A stretch of 8,977 bases of DNA from CAZSAT01 sp964604675. Its GTDB lineage: Bacteria > Myxococcota_A > UBA796 > CAJQPC01. The notes under the pieces are model-generated. The model did not search any database and had not been told where the DNA came from. It saw nothing but the letters and a program-made list of their open reading frames with translations. The DNA is taken from assembly GCA_964604675.1 (NCBI GenBank), contig CAZSAT010000197.1, positions 1 through 8,977 of the forward strand. The letters are read 5' to 3'. Made by a program: the position numbers and the translations under genes. Positions within the stretch are counted from its first letter, which is position 1. Each line of letters opens with the position of its first letter. This document shows positions 1 to 7,185 of the stretch, piece by piece.

Positions 1-434
1 GCGCGACGGGCACGAGGATCCATGCGTGACAGTCAGTCGTTGTTCGACCAGCTGCTGGCATTCAGTGATGGGACAGTCACCGCAGAAGATGTTCACCGCA
101 TGCTGGGCACGGCCAGCGATGAGATGCTGGTGTCGATGTTTGAAGCCATCACTCAGCATCGTCCCGGCGATGTGCTGAACATCCTGGAGACGGCGCTGAC
201 ATCAGGCGTTCAGGCGGGCGAACTGCTTGATCAGTGTGTCGGCTACGTACGTGACCAGATGGTGACATTGAGTGCTGGTGCCAAAGCCAGCCTGTGCAGC
301 GTCGGCACCGCACGCAGGGAAGCTGTGGCTCAGCAGGCTCAGACACTGGGCATGCCAAACATCATGGCCGCGTTTCAGATTCTTTCCGAAGCGAAAGGGC
401 GAATGATGCGCAGCACGTTCTCCCGTGTGCCCGG
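1..434 (+). CDS. dnaX: DNA polymerase III gamma/tau subunit, internal fragment (5' and 3' incomplete)
   Basis: The frame is open from base 1 and begins ARRARGSMRDSQSLFDQLL. This is the characteristic DnaX stretch at the end of the AAA+ clamp-loader core, where family members read 'ARGSMRDALSLLDQ'. It continues through 'EDVHRMLGTASDEMLVSMFEAI', typical of the following helical domain III, up to 'ILSEAKGRMMRSTFSRV'. In the replisome this subunit is the ATPase of the clamp loader. The ATPase core lies before the window, and the C-terminus is lost at about base 434, where the frame runs into the antisense of a minus-strand gene. The ATG at base 22 is an internal methionine, not the start. Base composition is visibly less GC-rich than the rest, with more A/T-ending codons. 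The wording looks planctomycete-like to me, but that is an unverified impression. The fragment probably does not belong to the same genome as the remainder. Confidence 0.85.
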
Positions 435-440
435 AAAGCC
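415..440. other. Chimeric junction between dnaX and the antisense of a cassette gene
   Basis: Plus-strand DnaX similarity ends at '...RSTFSRV' (about 433). Minus-strand similarity of the membrane-anchored cassette protein ends at '...SAGFPGTRE' (about 420). Two convergent genes are both cut in mid-protein inside the same ~20 bases, with no stop codon, spacer or mobile-element end between them. The short overlap around 420-433 can be read as either protein, as expected for a join on microhomology. I read this as a misassembly, although a real rearrangement cannot be excluded. Confidence 0.7.
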
Positions 441-1046
441 CGCCGACACGCTCATCAGCATCGCGAAGTCCTTCGCCTGCTTCATGCCCTGCATCACAGG
501 GAGTGCGGTGGTGACGTTGCCGCGGGAGTCCTTCGGGAAGGTCTTGGGGATGTTCTCGCCGATGGCCTTGATGGCGAGCTCCTTGCCGTCCTTGAAGCCC
601 AGGAAGCACCAATCTTCGCCGTAGACCTTGCCGTGGGACTCGGCGACCTCTCGAAGAATGGGGAGCANNNNNNNNNNGGCCCAGTCGGTGCCGTACTCCA
701 TGCCGTGCTTCCCGGCGATCTCCTCGGTCGTGGGGAGGATCAGCGGGGGCGCGAACTCCCACAGCGTGACCATCACCACCTTGACGTCTTTCCGGAAGAG
801 GTGGTGGAGGTGCGCACGGAAGAAGGGGTCCAGCTCCGGTCGACTCGCGGGGTCGAAGTCCGCGGACAGGAGCACCGTGGAGCCCGCTGGGAGCGCCTCG
901 ACCTCGTCGTAGAGGGCCTGCACGCGCTCGTCGACCTCAAAGCCGAAGGTGATGTTCGCCAGCATCGGCAGCAGGATGGCGAAGCCCATGCCGAGGAAGA
1001 CCCAGCGCCGGTCCATGTCCTGGAACTTGATGAGGAGGTCCAGCAT
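420..1046 (-). CDS. Single-TM membrane-anchored protein of the GlmL/DUF6754 cassette (composite across a gap; 3' end missing)
   Basis: The start is ATG at 1046, 3 bp after the stop of the preceding gene, with GGGGGA (1054-1059) seven bases upstream. Residues 1-13 include Arg-Arg before one hydrophobic helix (about 14-33, WVFLGMGFAILLPMLAN). This predicts a cytoplasmic N-terminus and an exported soluble domain. The domain begins with 'GSTVLLSADFDPASRPELDPFF' and an alternating hydrophobic 'VKVVMVTLWEFAPP', suggesting an alpha/beta fold. I do not recognise a named domain. The reading frame stays open through 10 Ns at 667-676, but the two flanks repeat the same homologous segment. The part left of the gap may therefore come from an orthologue rather than the same gene. 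The C-terminus is lost at about 420, after 'SAGFPGTRE', so the formal stop at 375-377 is not genuine. It is the last cassette gene visible, and its role is unknown. Confidence 0.6.
667..676. other. Assembly gap (10 Ns) with homologous flanks
   Basis: Ten Ns interrupt the terminal cassette gene. On the minus strand the protein before the gap ends 'HGMEYGTDWA', and the protein after it contains 'HGKVYGEDWC'. The similarity extends about 21 residues (10 identities by eye), starting at 'ILPTTEEIA' and 'LLPILREVA'. The contig ends therefore overlap in homology but not in sequence. Confidence 0.95.
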
Positions 1047-1049
1047 CCG

Positions 1050-1685
1050 TCAGTCCCCCAGGTGGCTGCGTTCGAGCCCGAGGATGACCCTCAGCCCCGT
1101 GGCCACCGCACCGAGGGCTGCGCCGATGAAGATGGCGCGTCGCGCGGCGATGTTCGGCACGTCCATGATCCAGTTCATCAACCGGGGCAGGTAGTCGCCG
1201 ATGAACGGCAGGCTCTCACCGATGGGCACTCTGGCGAGCATCACGAGGATGGCCGCGGCGAGGAGAACCGTGGCATCGAGGTTGCGCGCTCGGAAGGCGC
1301 GGAAGGCCGCGGAGGCGATGTAGAAGGCCAGGAGCGCGAACATCGTCGCGTTCAGCGGCACGAACACGTAGTCGAAGATCCACTGGTACACGGTGCCCGG
1401 GGTCTGCCGGTCCTGGCCGCCTGCGAAGCCGGCGACCAGGGTGCCGGCCAGCGCGAGCAGCATGATCAGCTTGTAGCCCCAGTCGGGCTCCTTGCGCAGC
1501 ACCTTGGGCAGGTTGACCTGGATCAGGTTGATCAGGCCCAGCACGAAGGCGGCGGCGGCGAGGATGAGGCCCCAGACGAGGAACTCCGCCGTCCACACCC
1601 GGTAGAGGTGGTGGGGGATGAAGAACTCGCCGATCATGAACATGCCGACGAGGAAGGTGACCACCAACGGGACGGTGCGCTTCAC
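1050..1685 (-). CDS. Polytopic inner-membrane protein of the GlmL/DUF6754 cassette (211 aa)
   Basis: The start is GTG at 1685, one base after the TGA of the upstream gene, with GGGGAG (1690-1695) four bases before it, so translation is probably coupled. The protein is mostly hydrophobic, with candidate membrane helices near residues 5-23, 35-56, 72-89, 107-129, 138-152 and 183-203. Between them are short basic loops (VLRKEPDWGYK near 62-72, FRAFRARN near 128-135) that should face the cytoplasm. A loop with 'GGQDRQTPGT' at 89-98 probably faces outside. There are no cysteines and no obvious transporter, protease or kinase motif. I do not recognise the family. Its fixed place between the DUF6754 protein and the single-TM protein suggests it is a membrane subunit of the same complex. 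That role is inferred from position only. Confidence 0.85.
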   Translation of the reverse strand: MKRTVPLVVTFLVGMFMIGEFFIPHHLYRVWTAEFLVWGLILAAAAFVLGLINLIQVNLPKVLRKEPDWGYKLIMLLALAGTLVAGFAGGQDRQTPGTVYQWIFDYVFVPLNATMFALLAFYIASAAFRAFRARNLDATVLLAAAILVMLARVPIGESLPFIGDYLPRLMNWIMDVPNIAARRAIFIGAALGAVATGLRVILGLERSHLGD

Positions 1686-1686
1686 G

Positions 1687-2880
1687 TCACTCCCCGATGG
1701 TGAAGAGGTCGATCATGATCGGATTCCCGATCGACGCCAGCGCGGTGCCGAGCAGCACGCAGGCGACGCAGAAGACCTTCACGTAGTCGCTCGCCTTCAG
1801 CGAGCTGACCAGGCGCGGGTCGCGTGAGAGGTAGGCGCTCACGGCGAAGAGCTCCTCGCCGATGAGCGTGTAGTCGCAGGCCGCGACGAAGAAGGGCAGC
1901 TGGGTGGCCTCCGCCGTGCCGGCGATCTGGATGGAGCGGTTGATGTAGCCGGTCTCGGCCAGGATCAGGCTCTCGGCGAAGAAGCGGCCCAGGTAGATGT
2001 TGGTGGCCGGCTTCTCCCGCAGCATGATGCCGTTGGTCCCGGCGCAGAAGGCGAACTGCTCGCTCGAGATGAAGCGGGTGTTGCCAGGGTGGTAGGCGTC
2101 GGGGTGGCCGGCCTGGTAGAAGCCCGCCTTCACCACCTCGTCGGCGACCTCGCGCACGATCGGGATGCAGCAGCTCACGATGATCTCGGACTGGTACTCG
2201 GCCACGGTCTTGGCGACCTGCCCGAGGATGAGCATCGAGGCGATGGTCTGGATGTCCTGGAGCTCGTCGATGCCCGGCACGTAGAGCACCGGCTTGCCCA
2301 TCTCGGTGGCCCGGCCGATGCCCTCCTCGATGGCGTCGATGCCCGGGATGCGGCGGATGAAGATCTCGGAGCCCTTCCGCGCCTGGTCCGTGAACCAGTA
2401 GATCAGGCCGCCGACCGACGCGATGAGCAGCAGGAGCAGCAGGTGACCGGGGCTGGTGTTGAGCCAGCTCGCTACTGGGGAAGCCGTCACCTCCGGCGAG
2501 AGGTTGGCGCTCCGGTCGAAGAGCTCCGCGACGTAGCGCGCCTGGTTGGCGGCGGCCGCGTCGTCGTCGTCGTCGGCAAGGGGCGGCAGCGCGGAGTCTG
2601 CGTCCAGGGTGGCGACCCGGTAGGTGTAGCTCTCGCGGGGCGGGTCCTTCCGCGGGTCGGTGGTGACCTTGTCGTTGTAGCTCTCGGAGCCCGCCGGCAG
2701 GATCGACGAGAGCTCGTAGGTCCCCTGTGCATCCTTTCGGAGCACGGCGAAGCCCGTGCCGCCAGGGTCGGTCCAGGAGAGCTGGAGGTTCAAGCCGTCG
2801 GAGTGCGGTGGGGACGTGACCGTGAAGTCGCCCGGTGGGGCAGCCAGCGCGGCCGTGAGGAAGAGGTTGGCGAGGATCAT
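1687..2880 (-). CDS. DUF6754-type membrane protein with signal peptide and FN3-like domain (397 aa)
   Basis: ATG at 2880 overlaps the upstream stop as ATGA. GGAGGT (2890-2895) lies nine bases upstream. Residues 1-14 form a short signal peptide ending LAA before PP. Residues 16-95 look like a fibronectin type III beta-sandwich ('LNLQLSWTDPGGTGFAVLRK', then 'ESYTYRVATLD'). An Asp-run linker follows (DDDDD, about 103-107), then a transmembrane helix at 146-163. Residues 170-366 are the conserved part, with 'IRRIPGIDAIEEGIGRATEMG', 'GKPVLYVPG', 'FYQAGHPDAYHPG', 'SEQFAFCAGTNGIMLRE' and 'ACDYTLIGEELFAVSAYLS', which I recognise from memory as DUF6754. A second helix lies at 367-390. The predicted topology puts the FN3 domain outside and the DUF6754 domain in the cytoplasm. 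The biochemical function of the family is unknown to me. It is presumably the central membrane component of this cassette. Confidence 0.85.
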   Translation of the reverse strand: MILANLFLTAALAAPPGDFTVTSPPHSDGLNLQLSWTDPGGTGFAVLRKDAQGTYELSSILPAGSESYNDKVTTDPRKDPPRESYTYRVATLDADSALPPLADDDDDAAAANQARYVAELFDRSANLSPEVTASPVASWLNTSPGHLLLLLLIASVGGLIYWFTDQARKGSEIFIRRIPGIDAIEEGIGRATEMGKPVLYVPGIDELQDIQTIASMLILGQVAKTVAEYQSEIIVSCCIPIVREVADEVVKAGFYQAGHPDAYHPGNTRFISSEQFAFCAGTNGIMLREKPATNIYLGRFFAESLILAETGYINRSIQIAGTAEATQLPFFVAACDYTLIGEELFAVSAYLSRDPRLVSSLKASDYVKVFCVACVLLGTALASIGNPIMIDLFTIGE

Positions 2881-4004
2881 CGCTCGATGACCTCCACGTT
2901 GGCGCGGGGGAGCATGGCGCGTTCACCGTCCTCGAACTGCACCTCCATCACCCGGGCCTTGGAGCCGCTGGCGAGGACCACCGGCTCCACGGGCAGGCTG
3001 GCGATGGTGCCGAGGCGGCCGAAGAAGGGTGCTCGGATGCCGCGGACCGGGTCGCCCACGGTGACACCCGTCGGCTCGGGCGCCTCCCACACCTCGTCCG
3101 GCGCCTCCACGTCGTCGTGGGTCACCACGACCTCCGGGCGGATGACCCCTGCGCGGATCTGGGTGGCGCCGTTGATGCTGGCGGCTCGTCCGGCGTGCTT
3201 CTGGAGGAGCTCGAAGGTGGCCGGGGCCATCTGGATCTCGCCGAAGCCCTCGGTCACGACCAGGGTGAGCCCGAGCTTCTCGCCGCCCGTGATGGCCACC
3301 CCGACCTCGTAGCCCAGGAGCTCCTTGATCTCGTCGTAGTCGAAGCCGCCGGTGACCAACCCGACCACGCCGACCTCCAGGGCGCGACGGAAGGTGGCCA
3401 GGGTCACGTAGGCACCGCCGACGACGATCCGACCCGCGTGCTCGTCCAGGATGTGGGCCGGCGTGAGCACATCGGTCGGGCGCTGCACCGCCATGGCGAG
3501 CTCGGCCTTGACCTCTCCGCCAAGGCCGAAGATGCCCTGCACCAGGGTGGCCTCGGCCTGCACGACGCAGCCTTCGCTCTCGTGCACCTCGACCACGCGT
3601 CCGTTGATGTAGGCGTCGATCTCCACCGGCACGGGATGGGCCTGGTAGATGACCTGGCCGGTGACGGTCGACACCGACTCGATGGTGCCCGCCACCACGG
3701 CCCGCGCGTCGCTCTTGAAGAAGCCGAAGAACCCGCCGGTCTCCGCCACCACCTCATCGAGCTCGACAGCGTCGCCTGGACCCTTCCGCATGAACTCGGT
3801 GAGCCTGCCCGCGTCGACGCCGAGCTGGTTGGCCACGTTCACCGGGAACACCTTTCCGGGCAGCTGCGTGCGTGCGACCACGGTGTCGGCGGTGACGAGC
3901 TGGCCGACCTCGACCTCCACGGTGCCCTCGAGGGGGAGGCGGCGGTCCTTCTGCACGATGGTCTGGTCGGTGACCTTCAGACCTGGGGAGAAGATGGCCG
4001 CCAT
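2877..4004 (-). CDS. Conserved cytoplasmic protein with barrel-like N-terminus and KOW-like C-terminus (375 aa)
   Basis: ATG at 4004 shares its first base with the upstream TGA (TGATG). GGGGAGGT (4011-4018) sits six bases before the start, so an in-frame extension further upstream is a shadow of the preceding gene. Residues 22-130 alternate short beta strands and glycines in the style of a lipoyl-like or barrel-sandwich hybrid domain ('GTVEVEVGQLVTADTVVART', 'AVVAGTIESVSTVTGQVIY', 'VEIDAYINGRVVEV'). No lysine sits in a lipoyl/biotin hairpin, so carriage of a cofactor is not supported. Residues 190-290 look Rossmann-like or alpha/beta ('GRIVVGGAYVTL', 'GVVGLVTGGFDYDEIKELLG', 'LTLVVTEGFGEIQM'). 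Residues 317-373 resemble a KOW/SH3-like module ('GDPVRGIRAPFFGRLGTI' ... 'VEFEDG'-type strand ... 'LPRANVEVIE'). There is no signal peptide or membrane helix. It is likely a soluble partner of the adjacent GlmL-like ATPase and DUF6754 protein; the specific role is unknown. Confidence 0.8.
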   Translation of the reverse strand: MAAIFSPGLKVTDQTIVQKDRRLPLEGTVEVEVGQLVTADTVVARTQLPGKVFPVNVANQLGVDAGRLTEFMRKGPGDAVELDEVVAETGGFFGFFKSDARAVVAGTIESVSTVTGQVIYQAHPVPVEIDAYINGRVVEVHESEGCVVQAEATLVQGIFGLGGEVKAELAMAVQRPTDVLTPAHILDEHAGRIVVGGAYVTLATFRRALEVGVVGLVTGGFDYDEIKELLGYEVGVAITGGEKLGLTLVVTEGFGEIQMAPATFELLQKHAGRAASINGATQIRAGVIRPEVVVTHDDVEAPDEVWEAPEPTGVTVGDPVRGIRAPFFGRLGTIASLPVEPVVLASGSKARVMEVQFEDGERAMLPRANVEVIER

Positions 4005-5806
4005 CAGGGCACCTCCCCATCGACGCCGTGGTCGTATTCGCCCAGGGCGGCGACCCACCGCTCGACAAGGGGCACGCGTTCGTCGGGCGCCATGGGGACG
4101 ACGATGGGGCGGCCTCGGGTGTCGACGACGAGCCCCGCGACACCGCCTCGCACCGTGCGCTGCAGGGGTCGGCCGGGACCCGCCCCCACGTCGAGCTCCT
4201 TCTGGAGCGGCGTGAGCGTGAGCGTGAGCGCTTCGTCGCGGGTGAGCGGGTGGAGCTTGAGCTCCCCGGCCGAGAGCGTCCAGTCGATGCCCGGGCCCTC
4301 CACCTTCAGAGCCGGCTGGCCCTGGGTCATTTCGCCGGCAGGAGCGATGCACGTGCCCAGGTAGATGATGCAGTCGCGATCGAAGACCTCGAGGGCGGCT
4401 TCCTTGTCGACCGTGGAGAGCACGCCGAGGTGCGGCATCATGAAGATGCTGTCGACCGCCAGCTCCGTCACACCCTCGGGCGCGAAGGCGTCGATCATCA
4501 TGCGCATGGACTGCACGCGTCGCGGTGCGTGGGAGAGCACGCCGCCCGAGCCGACGACCAGGTCGAGGCTCATCATCTGAACCAGGCTGTCGTCGCCGAC
4601 CTGGCGGAAGGCATCGGCGATGGTGCGCTGCTTCTGCACGCCCTTGAGGCCGACGGCGAACTCACGGTGCTGCACGAAGGCGAGCCGGAGGGCCTCGCGC
4701 GCGATGGCCTGCTCGATCTTGAGCTCCTCCAGGGTCTGGGGGATGGTGGTCGGCCGGATCATCTTGTTGCCGATGCGGTTGCGCAGGCCCTTCTCGTCGA
4801 TGTCGAAGGGAACCCAGCGCAAGATGGCGTCGAGCCCAGCCTCCGCGAGCACGTTCGACACGGAGTAGCTCATGCCGAGGTTGGCGCTCACCGTGCGGTT
4901 GAAGTGTCCGTCGAAGACGCTGAAGACGTCGGTCGTGGCGCCTCCGATGTCGACACCGAGGACGTTGATCCCGCGCGTGCTGGCGATGGTCTGCATGATG
5001 AAGCCGACCGCGCCGGGGGTGGGCACGATGGGGACGTCGGCCCAGTCCATGAGCCTGTCGTACCCCGGAGCCTGCGCCATCACGTGCTCCATGAACAGGT
5101 CATGGATCTTGTCGCGGGCCGGGCCGAGGTTCTCGCGCTCCATCTGCGGTCGCACGTTGTCGACCACCTTCAGATCGCAGATGCCGTGCAGGAGCTCTTC
5201 GACGGTGTCGCGCACGTCCACGTTGCCGCCGTAGATGATGGGCAGGTTGAAGCCGCCTCCGAGCCGGGTGCGCGGACGGGCGGCCTTGATCCGCTCGGCC
5301 AGGGCCACCACGTGCTTCTTCGTACCGCCGTCGATGCCGCCGGCCAGCAGGATCATGTCGGGGCGGAGCTGGCGGATGCGCTCGATCTGTTCGTGGGCGG
5401 GGCGCTTGTCGTTCGTCGCGAAGGTGTCCATCACGATGGCCCCCGCGCCCAGGGCGGCGCGCATCGCGCTCTCGGCGGTCATCGAGCGGACGACCCCGCC
5501 GACCACCAGCTGCAAGCCGCCGCCCGCGGAGCTGGTCGAGATGTACATGTCGACGCCCTGGCCACCGACGTCGGGTGTCTCGATGCCGGTGCCGTCGTCG
5601 CGGACGAGCTTCCGCCCGCTCAGCTCGGCGATCTCCGAGGCGGCGTTGAGCACACCGCGCGTCACGTCCTCGAAGGGCGCTTCCACGGTGGTCGGGGCTT
5701 CGCCGCGCCAGGTCTGGCGCCACCCGTCGGCGGTCTTCTCCAGCAGGATGGCCTTGGTGGTCGTCGAGCCACAGTCCGTGGCGAGGACGCTCTTGAGCTC
5801 AGCCAC
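4004..5806 (-). CDS. Glutamate mutase L (GlmL/MutL)-family ASKHA ATPase, without an associated mutase
   Basis: The start is GTG at 5806, inside the end of the upstream gene (8-bp overlap), with a perfect AGGAGG (5813-5818) six bases before it. Visible ASKHA landmarks are phosphate-1 'TDCGSTTTKAIL' (residues 10-21), 'SSAGGGLQLVVGG' (92-104), 'LLAGGIDGGTKKH' (153-165), phosphate-2 'GVDIGGATTDVFSV' (284-297), the adenosine-type 'VGSGGVLSH' (418-426) and 'PHLGVLS' (459-465). This is the GlmL/MutL family, named for the gene beside the B12-dependent glutamate mutase subunits GlmS/GlmE and related to the actin-fold reactivases of B12 and radical enzymes. At 600 aa it is longer than the classical ~460-aa GlmL. 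Residues from about 466 form a C-terminal extension ('IIYLGTCIAPAGEM', beta-rich). No mutase subunit is nearby. Instead it sits in a membrane-protein cassette, so a role as an ATP-driven switch or chaperone for that complex is the working inference. Confidence 0.92.
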   Translation of the reverse strand: MAELKSVLATDCGSTTTKAILLEKTADGWRQTWRGEAPTTVEAPFEDVTRGVLNAASEIAELSGRKLVRDDGTGIETPDVGGQGVDMYISTSSAGGGLQLVVGGVVRSMTAESAMRAALGAGAIVMDTFATNDKRPAHEQIERIRQLRPDMILLAGGIDGGTKKHVVALAERIKAARPRTRLGGGFNLPIIYGGNVDVRDTVEELLHGICDLKVVDNVRPQMERENLGPARDKIHDLFMEHVMAQAPGYDRLMDWADVPIVPTPGAVGFIMQTIASTRGINVLGVDIGGATTDVFSVFDGHFNRTVSANLGMSYSVSNVLAEAGLDAILRWVPFDIDEKGLRNRIGNKMIRPTTIPQTLEELKIEQAIAREALRLAFVQHREFAVGLKGVQKQRTIADAFRQVGDDSLVQMMSLDLVVGSGGVLSHAPRRVQSMRMMIDAFAPEGVTELAVDSIFMMPHLGVLSTVDKEAALEVFDRDCIIYLGTCIAPAGEMTQGQPALKVEGPGIDWTLSAGELKLHPLTRDEALTLTLTPLQKELDVGAGPGRPLQRTVRGGVAGLVVDTRGRPIVVPMAPDERVPLVERWVAALGEYDHGVDGEVP

Positions 5807-6083
5807 GCCGGGCCTCCTGGTCGAGCGTTTCGATGCGGTCGAGCAGCACGTCGAGTCCCTGCCGGTCCTCGAGCAGCTCGGCGAGGGCTTCCCAGTCGGC
5901 TGGCGTCAGGAACGCCGCGATCGAGGGGGTGAGGAGGTGCATGAACTGGCTCCCCACGTAGGACAGCGGGCGCAAGGATTCGAGTGCCATCAGCGCCGGA
6001 AGCGCGACGCCGAACCTTACGACGAAGCGGGCGATGCGGTCCACGGCGGCGGCCTGGGCCGCGCTCGGCTGGGGCGAGGGCAC
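5799..6083 (-). CDS. Small membrane-associated protein preceding the GlmL-like ATPase (94 aa)
   Basis: The start is GTG at 6083, nine bases after the TAG of the upstream gene, with GGAG a few bases before it. The TGA overlaps the GlmL-like start by 8 bp, so the two are almost certainly translated together. An Ala-rich N-terminus (about 1-14) leads into a hydrophobic amphipathic stretch (about 17-57) containing 'ALESLRPLSYVGSQFMHLL' and 'PSIAAFL'. An acidic helical tail follows ('WEALAELLEDRQGLDVLLDRIETLDQE', about 64-90). This could be one or two membrane or membrane-surface helices with a cytoplasmic coiled helix. The distinctive LESLRPLSYVGSQ motif argues for a real conserved protein rather than a chance frame. 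I assign no function. An alternative internal GTG at about residue 21 would remove only the Ala-rich leader. Confidence 0.75.
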   Translation of the reverse strand: MPSPQPSAAQAAAVDRIARFVVRFGVALPALMALESLRPLSYVGSQFMHLLTPSIAAFLTPADWEALAELLEDRQGLDVLLDRIETLDQEARRG

Positions 6084-6092
6084 GGGCTCCGG

Positions 6093-6484
6093 CTAACGCG
6101 CGGGCCCGAGGTGTTGCTCCAGCAGCGGACCGATCGCCTGGGGCGCGGCGCGGAGCACCACGCTGCGTCGCCGGCGCAGCAGCGGGTGCCGTCCGGCGCC
6201 GAGGAGCTGGATGCCGTCACCTGCCCGGCGCCAACCGGCGAGCTGCACCCAGCGCAGGCGGCGTGCGCGCACGAGCCCCTGCAGCCGCACGCCGTCGGCG
6301 TCGATCGCGTAGCGGGTGGGCAGGAGCACCTCCCCCGTCGCCATCAGGAGCACGGCAGCGCCCAGTGCCGCCAGCCAGCGATCCACCAGCGCCACCGCCG
6401 CGACCGTGGCGGCGAGCAGCACCACGGCACCCAGGGCCCGCGCTGGTTGACGTCGAGCGGGCCAGTCCCTCCACTGCGCCGCGC

Positions 6485-6488
<4 letters not shown>
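6093..6488 (-). CDS. Two-helix membrane protein with possible bacterial PH-like domain (131 aa)
   Basis: The start chosen is GTG at 6488, which overlaps the stop of the upstream lipoprotein as GTGA. The frame stays open further upstream but only as a shadow of that lipoprotein. Residues 17-35 (ALGAVVLLAATVAAVALV) and 38-55 (WLAALGAAVLLMATGEVLL) form a tight membrane hairpin. The rest is a short, very Arg-rich cytoplasmic domain. Its pattern 'YAIDADGVRLQG...RRLRWVQLAGWR...DGIQLLG' is the strand and Trp arrangement of bacterial PH-like (bPH) domains that follow paired TM helices. The match is by eye and weak. The strong Arg bias may reflect local GC pressure. Lying between the lipoproteins and the GlmL cassette, it physically links the two groups in one transcript. 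Function unknown. Confidence 0.65.
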
Positions 6489-7177
<689 letters not shown>

Positions 7178-7185
7178 GGGGGCTC

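Noticed and set aside
375..420. Last 15 codons of the single-TM protein to the stop at 375
   Set aside because: This stretch is the antisense of the dnaX fragment, so the formal C-terminus and stop are products of the chimeric join.
294..1703. 469-codon plus-strand open frame crossing the dnaX fragment and the 10-N gap
   Set aside because: It runs out of frame through dnaX and antisense to two membrane-protein genes, with low-complexity Glu/His/Arg composition. It is a high-GC shadow.
2877..4352. Longer 491-aa version of the 375-aa protein, extended upstream of 4004
   Set aside because: The extra N-terminal residues are Arg/Ala/His-rich and lie inside the GlmL-like gene in another frame. 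ATG at 4004 has an ideal Shine-Dalgarno sequence and TGATG coupling.
4028..5932. 634-codon plus-strand open frame
   Set aside because: It lies wholly antisense to the clear GlmL-family gene. Its His/Asp/Glu/Val-rich composition is typical of the opposite strand of a high-GC gene, and it shows no recognisable motif.
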